DNA from: Sphingobacterium sp. ML3W
GTDB taxonomy: Bacteria > Bacteroidota > Bacteroidia > Sphingobacteriales > Sphingobacteriaceae
Assembly: GCF_000747525.1 (NCBI RefSeq)
Contig: NZ_CP009278.1
Coordinates: forward strand, 4,464,001-4,528,000
Direction: 5' to 3'
Length of the DNA stretch: 64,000 bases
Both the position numbers and the translations under genes were made by a program. This document shows positions 8,704-17,913 of the stretch, piece after piece (the first letter of the stretch is position 1; every line of letters begins with the position of its first letter). The notes under the pieces were generated by a model that did no database searches, was not told where the DNA came from, and saw only the letters and a program-made list of their open reading frames with translations.

Positions 8704-10620
8704 ATGAGTCTACAAATCAAATCGTTTGAAGAATATCAAGAAGTTTATAAAAAAAGTGTGGATAATCCGGAAACTTTCTGGGGAGAGATAGCGGAAAACT
8801 TTTTTTGGAAAAGAAAATGGACAAATGTTCTGAATTGGAATTTCACAGAGCCTAATGTGAAATGGTTCGAAGGTGGTAAATTGAATATCACAGAAAATTG
8901 TCTAGATCGTCACATCTATAATTTAGGAGATAAGCCGGCTATTATTTGGGAACCAAATGATCCAAATGAAGAACATCGAATTTTATCTTACAAGCAACTA
9001 TTACAGAAAGTTGAGCAATTTGCCAACGTTTTAAAAAATAATAATATCCGCAAAGGAGACCGTGTCTGTATCTATTTACCGATGGTGCCCGAACTGGTTA
9101 TTGCAACATTGGCATGTGCACGTATTGGTGCTATTCACAATGTTGTTTTTGGAGGATTTTCGGCACAATCTATTGCAGACCGCATCAATGATGCTGCTTG
9201 TAAAGTCGTCGTGACCTCTGATGGTAGTTACCGTGGTACAAAAGTATTGGAATTAAAAAGTATTGTTGATGATGCTTTGATGCAATGTGAATCGGTAGAA
9301 CGCGTAATCGTATTGACGAGAACGCGTACTCCTGTATCCATGATCAAAGGTCGTGATGTATGGTGGGAAGATGAAATCAAAAAAGTAGAAACGCAAGGAA
9401 ATCCTGCATGCCCGGCTGAAGAGATGGACTCAGAAGATACCTTATTCATCCTTTATACCTCAGGTTCTACAGGGAAACCAAAAGGAGTAGTCCATACAAC
9501 AGGAGGCTATATGGTCTACACGGGCTATACTTTTGCAAACGTTTTCCAATATCAACAAGGTGAAATTTATTTCTGTACTGCAGATATAGGCTGGATTACG
9601 GGACACTCGTATATTGTTTACGGACCACTTTCTCAAGGAGCTACTTCATTAATGTTTGAAGGTACACCAACATATCCAGATGCTGGTCGCTTATGGGATA
9701 TCGTAGACAAGTTTAAAGTAAATATATTATATACAGCACCAACGGCTATCCGTTCATTGATGGCCTTTGGAGATTCGTTTATAGATGGTAAAGATTTGAG
9801 CAGTATCCGTAAGCTAGGGTCTGTTGGAGAGCCTATCAACGAGGAAGCTTGGCACTGGTATAATGAGAAAGTGGGTAAAGGAAAAGCTCCAATTGTTGAT
9901 ACCTGGTGGCAAACTGAAAATGGTGGTATCTTAATCGCTCCTATGGCCGGTATTTCACCAACCATACCAGGATATGCCATGTTACCATTACCAGGGGTAC
10001 AACCAGCATTGATGGATGAAAGTGGAAAGGAAATTGAAGGAAATGATGTTTCTGGAAATTTATGCATCAAATTCCCGTGGCCAGGTATGTTACGTACGAC
10101 TTGGGGTGATCATGAACGTTGCCGCCAAACTTATTTTGCTACTTATGAAAATATGTACTTTACAGGTGATGGTTGTTATAGAAGTCCAGAAGGTTATTAC
10201 AAAATCACAGGCCGTGTCGATGATGTATTAAATGTATCTGGACACCGTATCGGAACAGCAGAAGTAGAAAACGCCATCAATATGCACTCCGATGTTGTAG
10301 AATCTGCAATTGTAGGTTACCCACATCCCGTTAAAGGACAGGGAATTTATGCCTATGTTATTGCGAATCATCACATCGATGAAGAGAGCACGCGTAAGGA
10401 TATTATGCAAACCATCACCAGATTGATCGGTGCTATTGCGAAGCCAGATATTATCCAATTCGTTTCGGACCTACCGAAGACGCGTTCTGGAAAAATCATG
10501 CGCCGTATCCTACGTAAAATTTCTGAAGGAGAAACTTCGAATCTAGGGGATACCTCTACTTTACAAGACCCTACGGTGGTGGATTCCATTATCGAAGGAG
10601 CTAAAAAACTGAAAAAGTAA
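8704..10620 (+). CDS. acs: Acetyl-CoA synthetase (AMP-forming)
   Basis: A 638-residue acetate-CoA ligase that activates acetate to acetyl-adenylate and then acetyl-CoA in the cytosol. The P-loop-like motif YTSGSTGKPKGV is near residue 251, DTWWQTENGG is the family's acetate/adenine-site motif, and GRVDDVLNVSGHRIGTAE is the hinge segment. The C-terminal KTRSGKIMRRILRK carries the lysine that is acetylated in regulated Acs enzymes. The N-terminal ACAS_N-type region (NPETFWGEIAENFFWKRKW) and overall length are those of genuine acetyl-CoA synthetase rather than shorter acyl ligases. The gene stands alone, with 171 bp upstream and a terminator 17 bp after the stop. Confidence 0.97.
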   Translation: MSLQIKSFEEYQEVYKKSVDNPETFWGEIAENFFWKRKWTNVLNWNFTEPNVKWFEGGKLNITENCLDRHIYNLGDKPAIIWEPNDPNEEHRILSYKQLLQKVEQFANVLKNNNIRKGDRVCIYLPMVPELVIATLACARIGAIHNVVFGGFSAQSIADRINDAACKVVVTSDGSYRGTKVLELKSIVDDALMQCESVERVIVLTRTRTPVSMIKGRDVWWEDEIKKVETQGNPACPAEEMDSEDTLFILYTSGSTGKPKGVVHTTGGYMVYTGYTFANVFQYQQGEIYFCTADIGWITGHSYIVYGPLSQGATSLMFEGTPTYPDAGRLWDIVDKFKVNILYTAPTAIRSLMAFGDSFIDGKDLSSIRKLGSVGEPINEEAWHWYNEKVGKGKAPIVDTWWQTENGGILIAPMAGISPTIPGYAMLPLPGVQPALMDESGKEIEGNDVSGNLCIKFPWPGMLRTTWGDHERCRQTYFATYENMYFTGDGCYRSPEGYYKITGRVDDVLNVSGHRIGTAEVENAINMHSDVVESAIVGYPHPVKGQGIYAYVIANHHIDEESTRKDIMQTITRLIGAIAKPDIIQFVSDLPKTRSGKIMRRILRKISEGETSNLGDTSTLQDPTVVDSIIEGAKKLKK

Positions 10621-10636
10621 GTTTGATTAACGTTTA

Positions 10637-10673
10637 AAAGAGAGCCGTCGGTTAAATCCGAGGGCTCTCTTTC
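10637..10673 (+). terminator. Terminator after acs
   Basis: The arms AAAGAGAGCCGTCGG and CCGAGGGCTCTCTTT pair over 15 positions with one mismatch around the loop TTAAAT. The second arm ends in TTT and continues TTCTATT. It lies 16 bp past the acs stop. Confidence 0.8.
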
Positions 10674-10764
10674 TATTATGAAAGTTATTTCGAATTAATT
10701 ACCAATTGTAATCCAACTCCTAGCATCACTTACAGATACTAGATCATATACTTTATCAGCAGTT

Positions 10765-11232
10765 TTAATTTATCTTTCCAGCTAGCTCAATACTTGGGTT
10801 AATTTCACATAACTGTTTAATAAAGTCCACTTGATCTTTGGGATTGACAAATACATCTTGAAAGTTACCATAATGAATCAATAGACCTTTCTGCATAGGA
10901 CTAAAAATTCCTATGCCCCAGAAATGTGTATAGGTTTCAATCTTACGAATTGTAGTAATGTCGATATCAATCTTACCATTAATTGATCTACCTTGAAATG
11001 TTTTTCCATCAATTTGATATGCTGGGAATAAAAAAGTAAAATACCATACTACCACTGACAGACATCCAAATAATATCAGACCAAGGTATCTTCCTTCCTT
11101 CAGCGAGGGGTATGATAACCAAATCGTAAAAGTGACCATAAGAAGTCCCCAAAAGTATCCTATTGGTGTATTCCGTGATTTATATTTTATAACCATAAGA
11201 GTATATTGCTTAACTTCTATTTTTTTTTGCAT
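10765..11232 (-). CDS. PH-domain-like membrane protein
   Basis: A 155-residue protein with two adjacent hydrophobic segments (about residues 24-42 and 48-70) followed by a C-terminal soluble domain. The soluble part has the pattern of bacterial PH-like domains: a Tyr-x-Ile-Asp strand (PAYQIDGKTFQGRS), an IxxIRKIE segment, and the closing VFVNPKDQVDFIKQLCEINP, which resembles the S/N-P-K-D-x-x-x-F-I ending of DUF1200-type proteins. Function is unknown for this family. It is flanked by the acs terminator and by a decayed region, and appears monocistronic. The DNA is A+T rich but the reading frame is well formed. No catalytic residues can be proposed. Confidence 0.6.
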   Translation of the reverse strand: MQKKIEVKQYTLMVIKYKSRNTPIGYFWGLLMVTFTIWLSYPSLKEGRYLGLILFGCLSVVVWYFTFLFPAYQIDGKTFQGRSINGKIDIDITTIRKIETYTHFWGIGIFSPMQKGLLIHYGNFQDVFVNPKDQVDFIKQLCEINPSIELAGKIN

Positions 11233-11533
11233 AAAATGCCGTAAGCGCCTATCCGAATCTGTTTTATTTCAGATGAAACGGAGTTATTTATTTTGATATA
11301 CATTTCAAAAACTTACTTACTATTTACTTGAAAATTATATTTCAGAACAATAAAGTCGCCATATATGTGCATAAATAAAATTCCATAATTTATCAATTCA
11401 TTCTTAACATAATCCAACTACAATGTAACCAATGATTGACAGGATTCTGTATAGAGCTTAATATTCGCTCCATTCAATTAATCGACAAGTTTATAACCTC
11501 ATTTTCCATCTTACTAAACAAAATCTCTTCCAG
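11233..11533. other. Intergenic stretch, no gene seen
   Basis: About 300 bp of A+T-rich DNA upstream of the PH-like gene. I see no credible reading frame, tRNA or terminator hairpin. It joins the decayed region that follows and may be eroded coding sequence that is no longer recognisable. Confidence 0.5.
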
Positions 11534-11795
11534 TTATTCTTTTTCATAAACACTATCTAATGGTGAACCATATTCATTTACCTCATCACGGTCTAACCAA
11601 AAGGTCGCTAATAAAAAAAATTGGCACCAAAAATTCAGGTTGACCTGCAAATAGTTCAATTTCATAAGGTTTTACTAAACATCTTTTTCAGGAAAATGCA
11701 GCTTGACAATCACTCTTGGAAGACTTTCTATCATTAAGTTAAAATTATTAGTTTTGAAACTACGATACCAAGCGTCCGTTATTTTATGCGCAATT
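11534..11795 (-). pseudogene. Frameshifted remnant of an unknown gene
   Basis: Three protein-like pieces lie head to tail on the minus strand in different frames. The first reads IAHKITDAWYRSFKTNNFN and onward to IVKLHFPEKDV then stop; the second reads CLVKPYEIELFAGQPEFLVP; the third reads LATFWLDRDEVNEYGSP and ends VYEKE then TAA at 11534. Each has ordinary protein composition and they connect with short frame jumps near 11690 and 11605. A stop codon directly precedes the first piece, so the 5' end is also missing. No family is confidently recognised. The simplest reading is a gene killed by small indels. Confidence 0.5.
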
Positions 11796-11905
11796 CACAG
11801 TAAATAAAAAAGATAATTTAAAAACTGTTGCATGATACTATATCAAATTCATTACTTTATAATAGTAGCATTTCAAAATGGAAGTTTAGATAAGTAATTT
11901 CAATG

Positions 11906-12392
11906 TTATTTTTTAATTAGCTTAGAGTTTGCAATAAATTTATAGTTACTTTCAATATTAATTCTGATTTGTTCAATACTTAAGGGTGTTGGTTCGACTA
12001 ATTTACTATTAGCATTATTATATAGTAGAATTCCTTCATAATACACCGGTACGAAAAAGAAATTACCAATTGATAACTCACGTTTGAAATAATCAATATC
12101 ATACATGAAGAAGTTAATATCAGGCCGTGATTTAATCCTCCGCTCCAACTCTTCTGCCAGTTGATATTCTTTTATATTGGTTTTTATTGGTAATAACTAT
12201 TAGATCATAACCGCAAATGTAAAAATAACGAATGCCGTCCTTTACATAAACCTGATCTTTATAATTCCCTCTTGCATAACTACCATACAGGATAATCATA
12301 TCAGGCGACACAAAGTCATTTATCACTTGTTTAATGGCTTCAATCTCCTTAAGCTTATGCTCGGATAATGTTATGGGCAATTGAGTATTCAT
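11906..12392 (-). pseudogene. Broken minimal nucleotidyltransferase (MNT/HEPN type)
   Basis: From the ATG at 12392 the frame gives a nucleotidyltransferase N-terminus: a helix ending near residue 28, then ILYGSYARGNYKD (the GSxxRG motif) and GYDLIVITNK, where the catalytic D-x-D would be; the first Asp is Gly here. The frame then stops at 12132. In the neighbouring frame the sequence continues as IKEYQLAEELERRIKSRPDI and on to a stop at 11906, a normal extension of the same family. A single-base shift near 12165-12180 joins them. Longer Bacteroidota relatives carry a HEPN domain after this region; here it is absent, so the gene is both frameshifted and truncated. Two independent short genes are less likely. 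Confidence 0.65.
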
Positions 12393-12493
12393 ACCCTAAA
12401 GATACAGATTAGCAACCGAAAGACAATAAATCTAATTACAATTTACTAACAGCTGCGTATCAATGCAATCCTACATCAATTAGTTAAAGCCAA

Positions 12494-12540
12494 AATTAAA
12501 GAATCTCCGAAACAATAGATATTTCGGAGATTCTTTAATT
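12494..12540 (-). terminator. Terminator of the metallohydrolase Sus locus
   Basis: A perfect 19-bp stem, AATTAAAGAATCTCCGAAA with its exact complement, surrounds a 9-nt loop. It lies 37 bp past the stop of the last lipoprotein gene of the minus-strand locus. The stem is A/T-rich at its ends, so it can terminate from either direction. Confidence 0.8.
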
Positions 12541-12577
12541 TCAAGACTTTTCGAGTCGTTTTTTCTAAAAAAAGATT

Positions 12578-13549
12578 TTATAAATTTGGAACTGGCGTCG
12601 GTACTGGACCAGAAGGTAATCCACACCCGTTGAACGGATTATTTAATGGGGGTAGGGTGGGATATGGACAAGTTACACAAGAAGCTATAACACGAGTATC
12701 AATACAAACTCCATTTACGATTTCATAAACAGAAGAATCATTATTTGTGTAAAAACCACTTGGTAGAATACACGTGAAATTTACGTCTGAATAATACAAA
12801 TTATTATTGGAAAATATTTTTGTTGAATGCGCTGGTGTACGACCACTAATGATCATTTCAATTCTCACCAAGCTTTCACCGAATTTAAAATTATCTATTC
12901 CTATATTAGGTATTTTAAAATGAGGAATATCCACCCCCCCAGGATCAGTTCCAGAGTTTGGTGTTTCAGTAGTTACATCAAAAGGTATTGCAGGTATTCC
13001 GCTATTAATACAGTTTTTTTCAATACAATCAGCTGCGGCTACAGTATAACAACTCTGCATTCCAAATGCACAAACTATTTTACCTACAGTTCCCAGTGCA
13101 TACAGTGTTTTTTTAGCGCATTCTATTACACCTGCAAATGAACACTCATTTTCTAGTCCTCCAGAAGAATTAGGTACTCCAATAATAATATTTTCAACTC
13201 CATTAGTAATAATTGATTTATAAAATATTTCGCCATTTACTTTAAATACAATTTCACCATTGATATTTGAAATGTTTTGATTAACATAATTAGTGAGTTC
13301 ACTTTCAGTTATTGCTGATGGAATATTTAAATTTAAACTTAATTGAGATTGTACTATTGCTTGTTGTGGAGTTGGTGTTGTTTCATTACTACTTATAATG
13401 GATTTAAGGTTTAAGATAGTTTGTTTCGAAGGGTAATTATTTACCGTTTCGGTTATTTGTAATGAGTCATTTTGCTTGCACGAATAGGTTAATATTGTTG
13501 TAGCAAGGAGACAAATGATCGCCATCTGAATTGATTTTAGACGCTTCAT
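12578..13549 (-). CDS. Cys-rich lipoprotein of unknown function
   Basis: A 323-residue predicted lipoprotein from the ATG at 13549; the N-terminus MKRLKSIQ is followed by a hydrophobic stretch and a lipobox ending at Cys24 (LTYSC). Upstream extension to 13636 would place residues inside a terminator-like hairpin, so the shorter form is preferred. The mature protein has a Ser/Thr/Asn-rich N-terminal half and a middle block with clustered cysteines (ECSFAGVIECAKK, CAFGMQSCY, DCIEKNC). The C-terminal part has further Cys pairs (CVTCPYP) and a Pro-rich end. No family is recognised. It is the last gene of the FecIR-SusCD-metallohydrolase locus but is separated from the DUF4302 gene by a 13-bp-stem hairpin, so expression may differ. 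Confidence 0.7.
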   Translation of the reverse strand: MKRLKSIQMAIICLLATTILTYSCKQNDSLQITETVNNYPSKQTILNLKSIISSNETTPTPQQAIVQSQLSLNLNIPSAITESELTNYVNQNISNINGEIVFKVNGEIFYKSIITNGVENIIIGVPNSSGGLENECSFAGVIECAKKTLYALGTVGKIVCAFGMQSCYTVAAADCIEKNCINSGIPAIPFDVTTETPNSGTDPGGVDIPHFKIPNIGIDNFKFGESLVRIEMIISGRTPAHSTKIFSNNNLYYSDVNFTCILPSGFYTNNDSSVYEIVNGVCIDTRVIASCVTCPYPTLPPLNNPFNGCGLPSGPVPTPVPNL

Positions 13550-13605
13550 ATTTTTTAAGTTAATTATGCTTGGTATATAATTATTTTTCAAATACAGGGA
13601 AATTA

Positions 13606-13640
13606 TTATGAGAAAGTACACAGAACACTTTCTCATAATT
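13606..13640 (-). terminator. Hairpin between DUF4302 gene and Cys-rich lipoprotein
   Basis: A perfect 13-bp stem, ATTATGAGAAAGT and its complement, with a 9-nt loop, begins 12 bp past the DUF4302 stop. The following bases on the minus strand are only weakly T-rich, so it could be a terminator, an attenuator or an mRNA-stabilising hairpin. Confidence 0.55.
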
Positions 13641-13651
13641 TAATTTCATTT

Positions 13652-14971
13652 TTATTGATTTTTGCCTGTAAACGTAAAATTGGGATGTTCGATACTGTTA
13701 AATTGAGACAATATCTGACCTGTGGATGTGTCAACAAAGTACTCCATTTTAAATGTATCCGTATTAATTCTTTCTTGTAAGAATTGAGCTAGAGATACAT
13801 ATATAGCAGCTTCATTTCCACCTGCAGGTGGTATAATGTTAAATTTAAACTTTCCATCAGTCAACGTATAGGTATAATTATAAGTCAATGTTGTTGAAGA
13901 AGTTCCATAAGTAAGATTAAATACTATTGCTAACCGCTTATTCACTGTGTCAAAATTGAAATTAATTGTTCCCAAAACTAAAGGTGATCCTGATATATTC
14001 CAACCTCCAAGTGCTGATTTAATTGCAGCCCTTCTAGTCACAAAATCAGAGCTCCAACCAGCATATGTAGTTGCATTTTGAACGACAACCTTAGTAAAGG
14101 TTTTTCCTAATGCATTTAAATAAGGCACAATAGACGTCGTATTTGAACTTACTTCATAGGTCTTACCATCTCTGTCAATAGCAGATATAGTATTACCCTC
14201 CCATATAAAACTAGTTAAATAAACATTGTTAACTAATACCCCGTCGAGCACTTCTATTCCATCAATCGAATGATAAATTGAATTAGAGATAGATAAATAC
14301 GAATCATCGGATTGTAAAGAAGTAAATTTAACAGATTTACTAATGAAGTCAAATGAAAATTCTGTTTTTTGTCCCCCGATTGTGATCGTTGTAAATGGAT
14401 TCAAAGTAAAGTAATTTTTATTTTTGGCTATACCATTCTTATATGATCCATCTAAATAAGATTTTTGCTCTAATTCTGTTGCTTTAATCAAAATTAAAGA
14501 ATTCAAATATTTTTTACCGATGAATATTACCGAGTCTCCTGAAATACGATCAAAATTAAATTCAATATCGCTCTGATAACCTTTCCCTGCTACACCTCCA
14601 GCTACTCCAGGTACAGGATCTTGCATCAAGGTAATATAATTATAGGTATCAAAAATTAATGACGCTGTGGAACCCCACTTTACACGATAAGTAGATGCTA
14701 CAGATTTTGTTGCTGACTCGTCAGAATAATCACTTAACATTGTTAATTTATCATCTTCGCCAAACTTAATATAAAAACCATATCCTCCTTTGGCATTAGT
14801 TCCCATGCCAGCAATCCATCCATATGGTGCTGAAACTAATGCTGATTTAACCTCAGCAAGTTTTTCACCAATTCGCTCTTCTGGCGTCGCTTCGAAAGTA
14901 AGATCGGTTTTATCTTTGCTACAGCCCATAAATAGGACCGCAGCAAAACATATATATACTATTCTTTTCAT
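13652..14971 (-). CDS. DUF4302 family lipoprotein
   Basis: A 439-residue outer-membrane lipoprotein with a signal peptide and lipobox ending at Cys17 (VLFMGC). The region after the anchor, PEERIGEKLAEVKSALVSAP followed by YGWIAGMG and GGYGFYIKF, is the hallmark of DUF4302, a Bacteroidota family found beside SusC/SusD genes. The rest is beta-rich, with many alternating Ser/Thr/Asn residues. The function is not established; by position it is a surface or periplasmic accessory to the importer. It lies 4 bp after the metallohydrolase gene, suggesting the same transcript. It has no recognisable catalytic motif. Confidence 0.8.
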   Translation of the reverse strand: MKRIVYICFAAVLFMGCSKDKTDLTFEATPEERIGEKLAEVKSALVSAPYGWIAGMGTNAKGGYGFYIKFGEDDKLTMLSDYSDESATKSVASTYRVKWGSTASLIFDTYNYITLMQDPVPGVAGGVAGKGYQSDIEFNFDRISGDSVIFIGKKYLNSLILIKATELEQKSYLDGSYKNGIAKNKNYFTLNPFTTITIGGQKTEFSFDFISKSVKFTSLQSDDSYLSISNSIYHSIDGIEVLDGVLVNNVYLTSFIWEGNTISAIDRDGKTYEVSSNTTSIVPYLNALGKTFTKVVVQNATTYAGWSSDFVTRRAAIKSALGGWNISGSPLVLGTINFNFDTVNKRLAIVFNLTYGTSSTTLTYNYTYTLTDGKFKFNIIPPAGGNEAAIYVSLAQFLQERINTDTFKMEYFVDTSTGQILSQFNSIEHPNFTFTGKNQ

Positions 14972-14975
14972 AAGA

Positions 14976-16394
14976 TTATTTTAAAACAACTGGTCCATAA
15001 AAATAGTTACTCGCTACACCTTTTTCGTAAAAACCTCCATAAGTTCTATACAAAGGAGAAGAAGGGGTAATTGTTGATGGTAACCAATCAGCGATAAACA
15101 TTCTATTGGTCAAATATGGTAATAGATTTGCTTCAAATCCGTCATTAAATATATCCCCATTAGTTCCATAAAAAGTACCATTAAGCGTAGATTTTGTAAA
15201 TAAAACCTCCCAAGTAGTCGGATTGATATTCATACCAAAATAGAAATCTGCACTATAATTAGTTGTTGCAGTAGAGCTCGTTCTAAAACCTATACGAACG
15301 ACAACATTTGAAGCATCAGTAAATCTAAATTCAATATAATCGATCACTCCAGCAGGAAAAGGATTCACAGTATTTACTCTAAATGCCGCTTGAAGATTAG
15401 CTACTATATTTTTGAATGTCGCCGGGTCACCGTATTTATTCAAGTAAGGCGCATTTACAGTATAACGAATTGTCGAAACTTTACTATTTATCAACCAATT
15501 TGACAATGATTGAGAAATATCAACAGGATCAACAGCATTATAATTGTCTGCTAAAGATTTCTGCACAGCCGCTTGCAAAATTTTGAAATCAATATTATAA
15601 TAATCCTTAAAATATGATGTAACTAACTGCTCTTTTGCTCTTAATTTTGAAGCTGCTACTGCATTTGTTGTAGAACAGTAATTTTCAAAAGCAATCTGAC
15701 CATCGACTAAAAGAAATGAAGTCATTTCGGCAAAATCTTCTCCGAAAGAACTTCTCGAATATCGAGTAATAAAACCTAAACTCTTTGCAACAGCAGCTGT
15801 GTTGGCAGCACCAGTCCAGTCAGATGTATAATCTGCTTTAGAAATTTGTTCAAAAGCTGGAGGTATAACTATATTCTGATTTAAGATGTGTGTAAACTCA
15901 TGGTGAATAGTATGTATAGGACGCTTAACTTGATCTGGATTAGTAAAATCTAAGCTATTTAATTCGTATAATACTATTCGTCTACCATTATCGGCTGTAC
16001 CTAATGTAATCGATCCATTATCATTATAGGATGGCGAACCATAAAGCACAAATTGCTTTGGGGTATATTTTTTAATAAAGGCCTTTCCTGCAACCTCTTC
16101 ATAGGTCTTCAAAAATGTCTTCAATACAGCATCCATCATCGGTTGTACTTTTTCAAAATAGACCGGCGAAATATCACGATTGACATCTGTAAAATTTCGT
16201 TCAAAGCGATAAACGACTTCAATATTATAAGGGTCAACAAAGGATGTTGTCAACCAATTATCAATTTCGTTATTAGCAGTAATATCTGAATTATATTTTG
16301 TTAAATCAACATCCAAGTTGTCTTCATCTTTGGTACAAGAAACAACATTCAATATCATCAATACAGCTATAATAGAATAAAATATCTTTTTCAT
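14976..16394 (-). CDS. Substrate-import zinc metallohydrolase lipoprotein
   Basis: A 472-residue lipoprotein (lipobox ending at Cys20, LNVVSC) with a zincin-type active site: H165-E166-F-T-H169, in the context IHHEFTHILNQ. This matches the family annotated as substrate import-associated zinc metallohydrolase lipoprotein, whose genes occur next to SusC/SusD. The third zinc ligand is not obvious; the segment SFGEDFAEMTSFLL, a Glu/Asp-containing helix about 55 residues further on, is the best candidate. It probably faces outward or into the periplasm and may trim peptides or related substrates before import. It lies between SusD (10 bp upstream) and DUF4302 (4 bp downstream). Substrate is inferred only from fold and context. 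Confidence 0.85.
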   Translation of the reverse strand: MKKIFYSIIAVLMILNVVSCTKDEDNLDVDLTKYNSDITANNEIDNWLTTSFVDPYNIEVVYRFERNFTDVNRDISPVYFEKVQPMMDAVLKTFLKTYEEVAGKAFIKKYTPKQFVLYGSPSYNDNGSITLGTADNGRRIVLYELNSLDFTNPDQVKRPIHTIHHEFTHILNQNIVIPPAFEQISKADYTSDWTGAANTAAVAKSLGFITRYSRSSFGEDFAEMTSFLLVDGQIAFENYCSTTNAVAASKLRAKEQLVTSYFKDYYNIDFKILQAAVQKSLADNYNAVDPVDISQSLSNWLINSKVSTIRYTVNAPYLNKYGDPATFKNIVANLQAAFRVNTVNPFPAGVIDYIEFRFTDASNVVVRIGFRTSSTATTNYSADFYFGMNINPTTWEVLFTKSTLNGTFYGTNGDIFNDGFEANLLPYLTNRMFIADWLPSTITPSSPLYRTYGGFYEKGVASNYFYGPVVLK

Positions 16395-16404
16395 AAAAAT
16401 AAAA

Positions 16405-17901
16405 TTATCTCGGGTTTAATTCTATTCCTGCAATCTTGGCATCTTGAGGAATTTGAAACATACGACGATTGTCATCAGGATCTAATGTCACAAATGTCTC
16501 TGATCCATCTACCGCCAATTGATTGTGTACTACTGGAATTCTATGTCTTAAAATATCAAACCAACGCATACCTTCACACATCCATCCAACTTGTTTAAAT
16601 TGCAGGACTGTTTTTATCAATGCTTCTTTATCATCAGTAACATTAAAGAAAGCTTTTGATTTATCTACAGTAACCGCATGGTTTGTTGAATTAAAATTTG
16701 TAATACGAACACTTGCAAATTGGTTTAGATCTTGCAATGCTTCACCATAATTACCTTTTTGAATGTACGCTTCAGCTCTATTCATTAAGCCTTCGTCTGC
16801 AATAAATAAGGGCTGCATAATATAAGGGAATCCTATACCTGCGGCTACATTAGAATAATAAAAATATTCTTTAAAGACATAAGTAGTATAATTACCATCA
16901 GACCATCTAAGACCTTTATTATAAAAAGCGGCCCCCGCAGCAGTATTTCCATTATATATATTCTGAAAAACTGTCGTCCCAAAACCATAGCGTGTATTCC
17001 CTCCAATATTACTCCGCTGATAGGTGCTATAAGTATTTGCTAGTAAAATATTATAATTCTTATCTGCTTTGGTTAACTCAGTTCTAAAATCTTCTGAAGT
17101 ATAATTTCTAAAAGTACTATTCCATGGACGCAATGACGTCAGGTAATTTCCGTTTGGAACAGCTAGATTAGCATGTTCAATAACTTTATCCCAGTCACCT
17201 TTAAATAAGAAAAAACGAGATGCAAATAGATGTGCTGCAGCCGGGGTAAAATGATATTTAGGAACCTGCCAAACTCCGCCATTTAACAATGCAATCCCTT
17301 CTTCTAAATCTTTTTCAATCTGCGCATACACTGACGCCACTGTTCCTCTTTCGTATTTGGCAAGAACAACAGTTTCTGGCTCCAAAACATAGGGAATTCC
17401 TGGTGAACTATTATCTTTTCCAATTTCGTAAGCTTTCGCAAAAAAAGTAACAAGCATAAAATGAGCATATGCTCTAGCAATCAATGCCTCACCCTTATAT
17501 GGAAGTACTTTGTCTCCAAAATCGTTTTCTTGGATAGCTTTAAGAGCCTGGTTTGCATTATTGATACCTTCATAACAAGAGTTCCAGTAGATAGTCGGTG
17601 TATTATTACCATCATCACTAATATCTTTCCAATTATATAAACTGACAAAAGGTTCGTCATTATGCCCTACAGAGGGCCCCTTATCTACAGCATTATCTGA
17701 ATAGGTCTCTGCCATCGCTAAATAATCGCGTCCAGGATATGCTGACCCAACTAGTTGTGCCACCTTTTCAACTGTATTTATATCGGTACGCATGTCAGGA
17801 TATTCATCCAAATATTTATTACACGAGGTAAAAATAAAAGTACTTGCTAATAAAACTGAGAATACTTTTATATTTGGTGTTTTTATTTTCAATGTTTTCA
17901 T
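16405..17901 (-). CDS. SusD/RagB-type substrate-binding lipoprotein
   Basis: A 498-residue SusD homologue, the surface lipoprotein lid that captures substrate for its SusC partner. The signal peptide ends in a lipobox at Cys27 (FIFTSC). Family patterns include NKYLDEYPDMRTD after the anchor, WNSCYEGINNANQALKAI (TPR-like helices), GEALIARAYAHFMLVTFFA and the C-terminal WMCEGMRWFDILRHRIPV. The length is normal. It begins 12 bp after the upstream susC stop and is followed 10 bp later by the zinc metallohydrolase gene, so all three should be translated from one transcript. The ligand is unknown; the attached metallohydrolase makes a peptide or peptide-linked substrate plausible. Confidence 0.93.
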   Translation of the reverse strand: MKTLKIKTPNIKVFSVLLASTFIFTSCNKYLDEYPDMRTDINTVEKVAQLVGSAYPGRDYLAMAETYSDNAVDKGPSVGHNDEPFVSLYNWKDISDDGNNTPTIYWNSCYEGINNANQALKAIQENDFGDKVLPYKGEALIARAYAHFMLVTFFAKAYEIGKDNSSPGIPYVLEPETVVLAKYERGTVASVYAQIEKDLEEGIALLNGGVWQVPKYHFTPAAAHLFASRFFLFKGDWDKVIEHANLAVPNGNYLTSLRPWNSTFRNYTSEDFRTELTKADKNYNILLANTYSTYQRSNIGGNTRYGFGTTVFQNIYNGNTAAGAAFYNKGLRWSDGNYTTYVFKEYFYYSNVAAGIGFPYIMQPLFIADEGLMNRAEAYIQKGNYGEALQDLNQFASVRITNFNSTNHAVTVDKSKAFFNVTDDKEALIKTVLQFKQVGWMCEGMRWFDILRHRIPVVHNQLAVDGSETFVTLDPDDNRRMFQIPQDAKIAGIELNPR

Positions 17902-17913
17902 GATTTTTAATTT

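Noticed and set aside
8704..10620. Several long antisense frames within acs
   Set aside because: They lack domain motifs and arise from codon composition of the strongly supported acs gene.
13550..13636. N-terminal extension of the Cys-rich lipoprotein to 13636
   Set aside because: The extension overlaps a 13-bp-stem hairpin and would bury the clear signal peptide that begins at the ATG at 13549.
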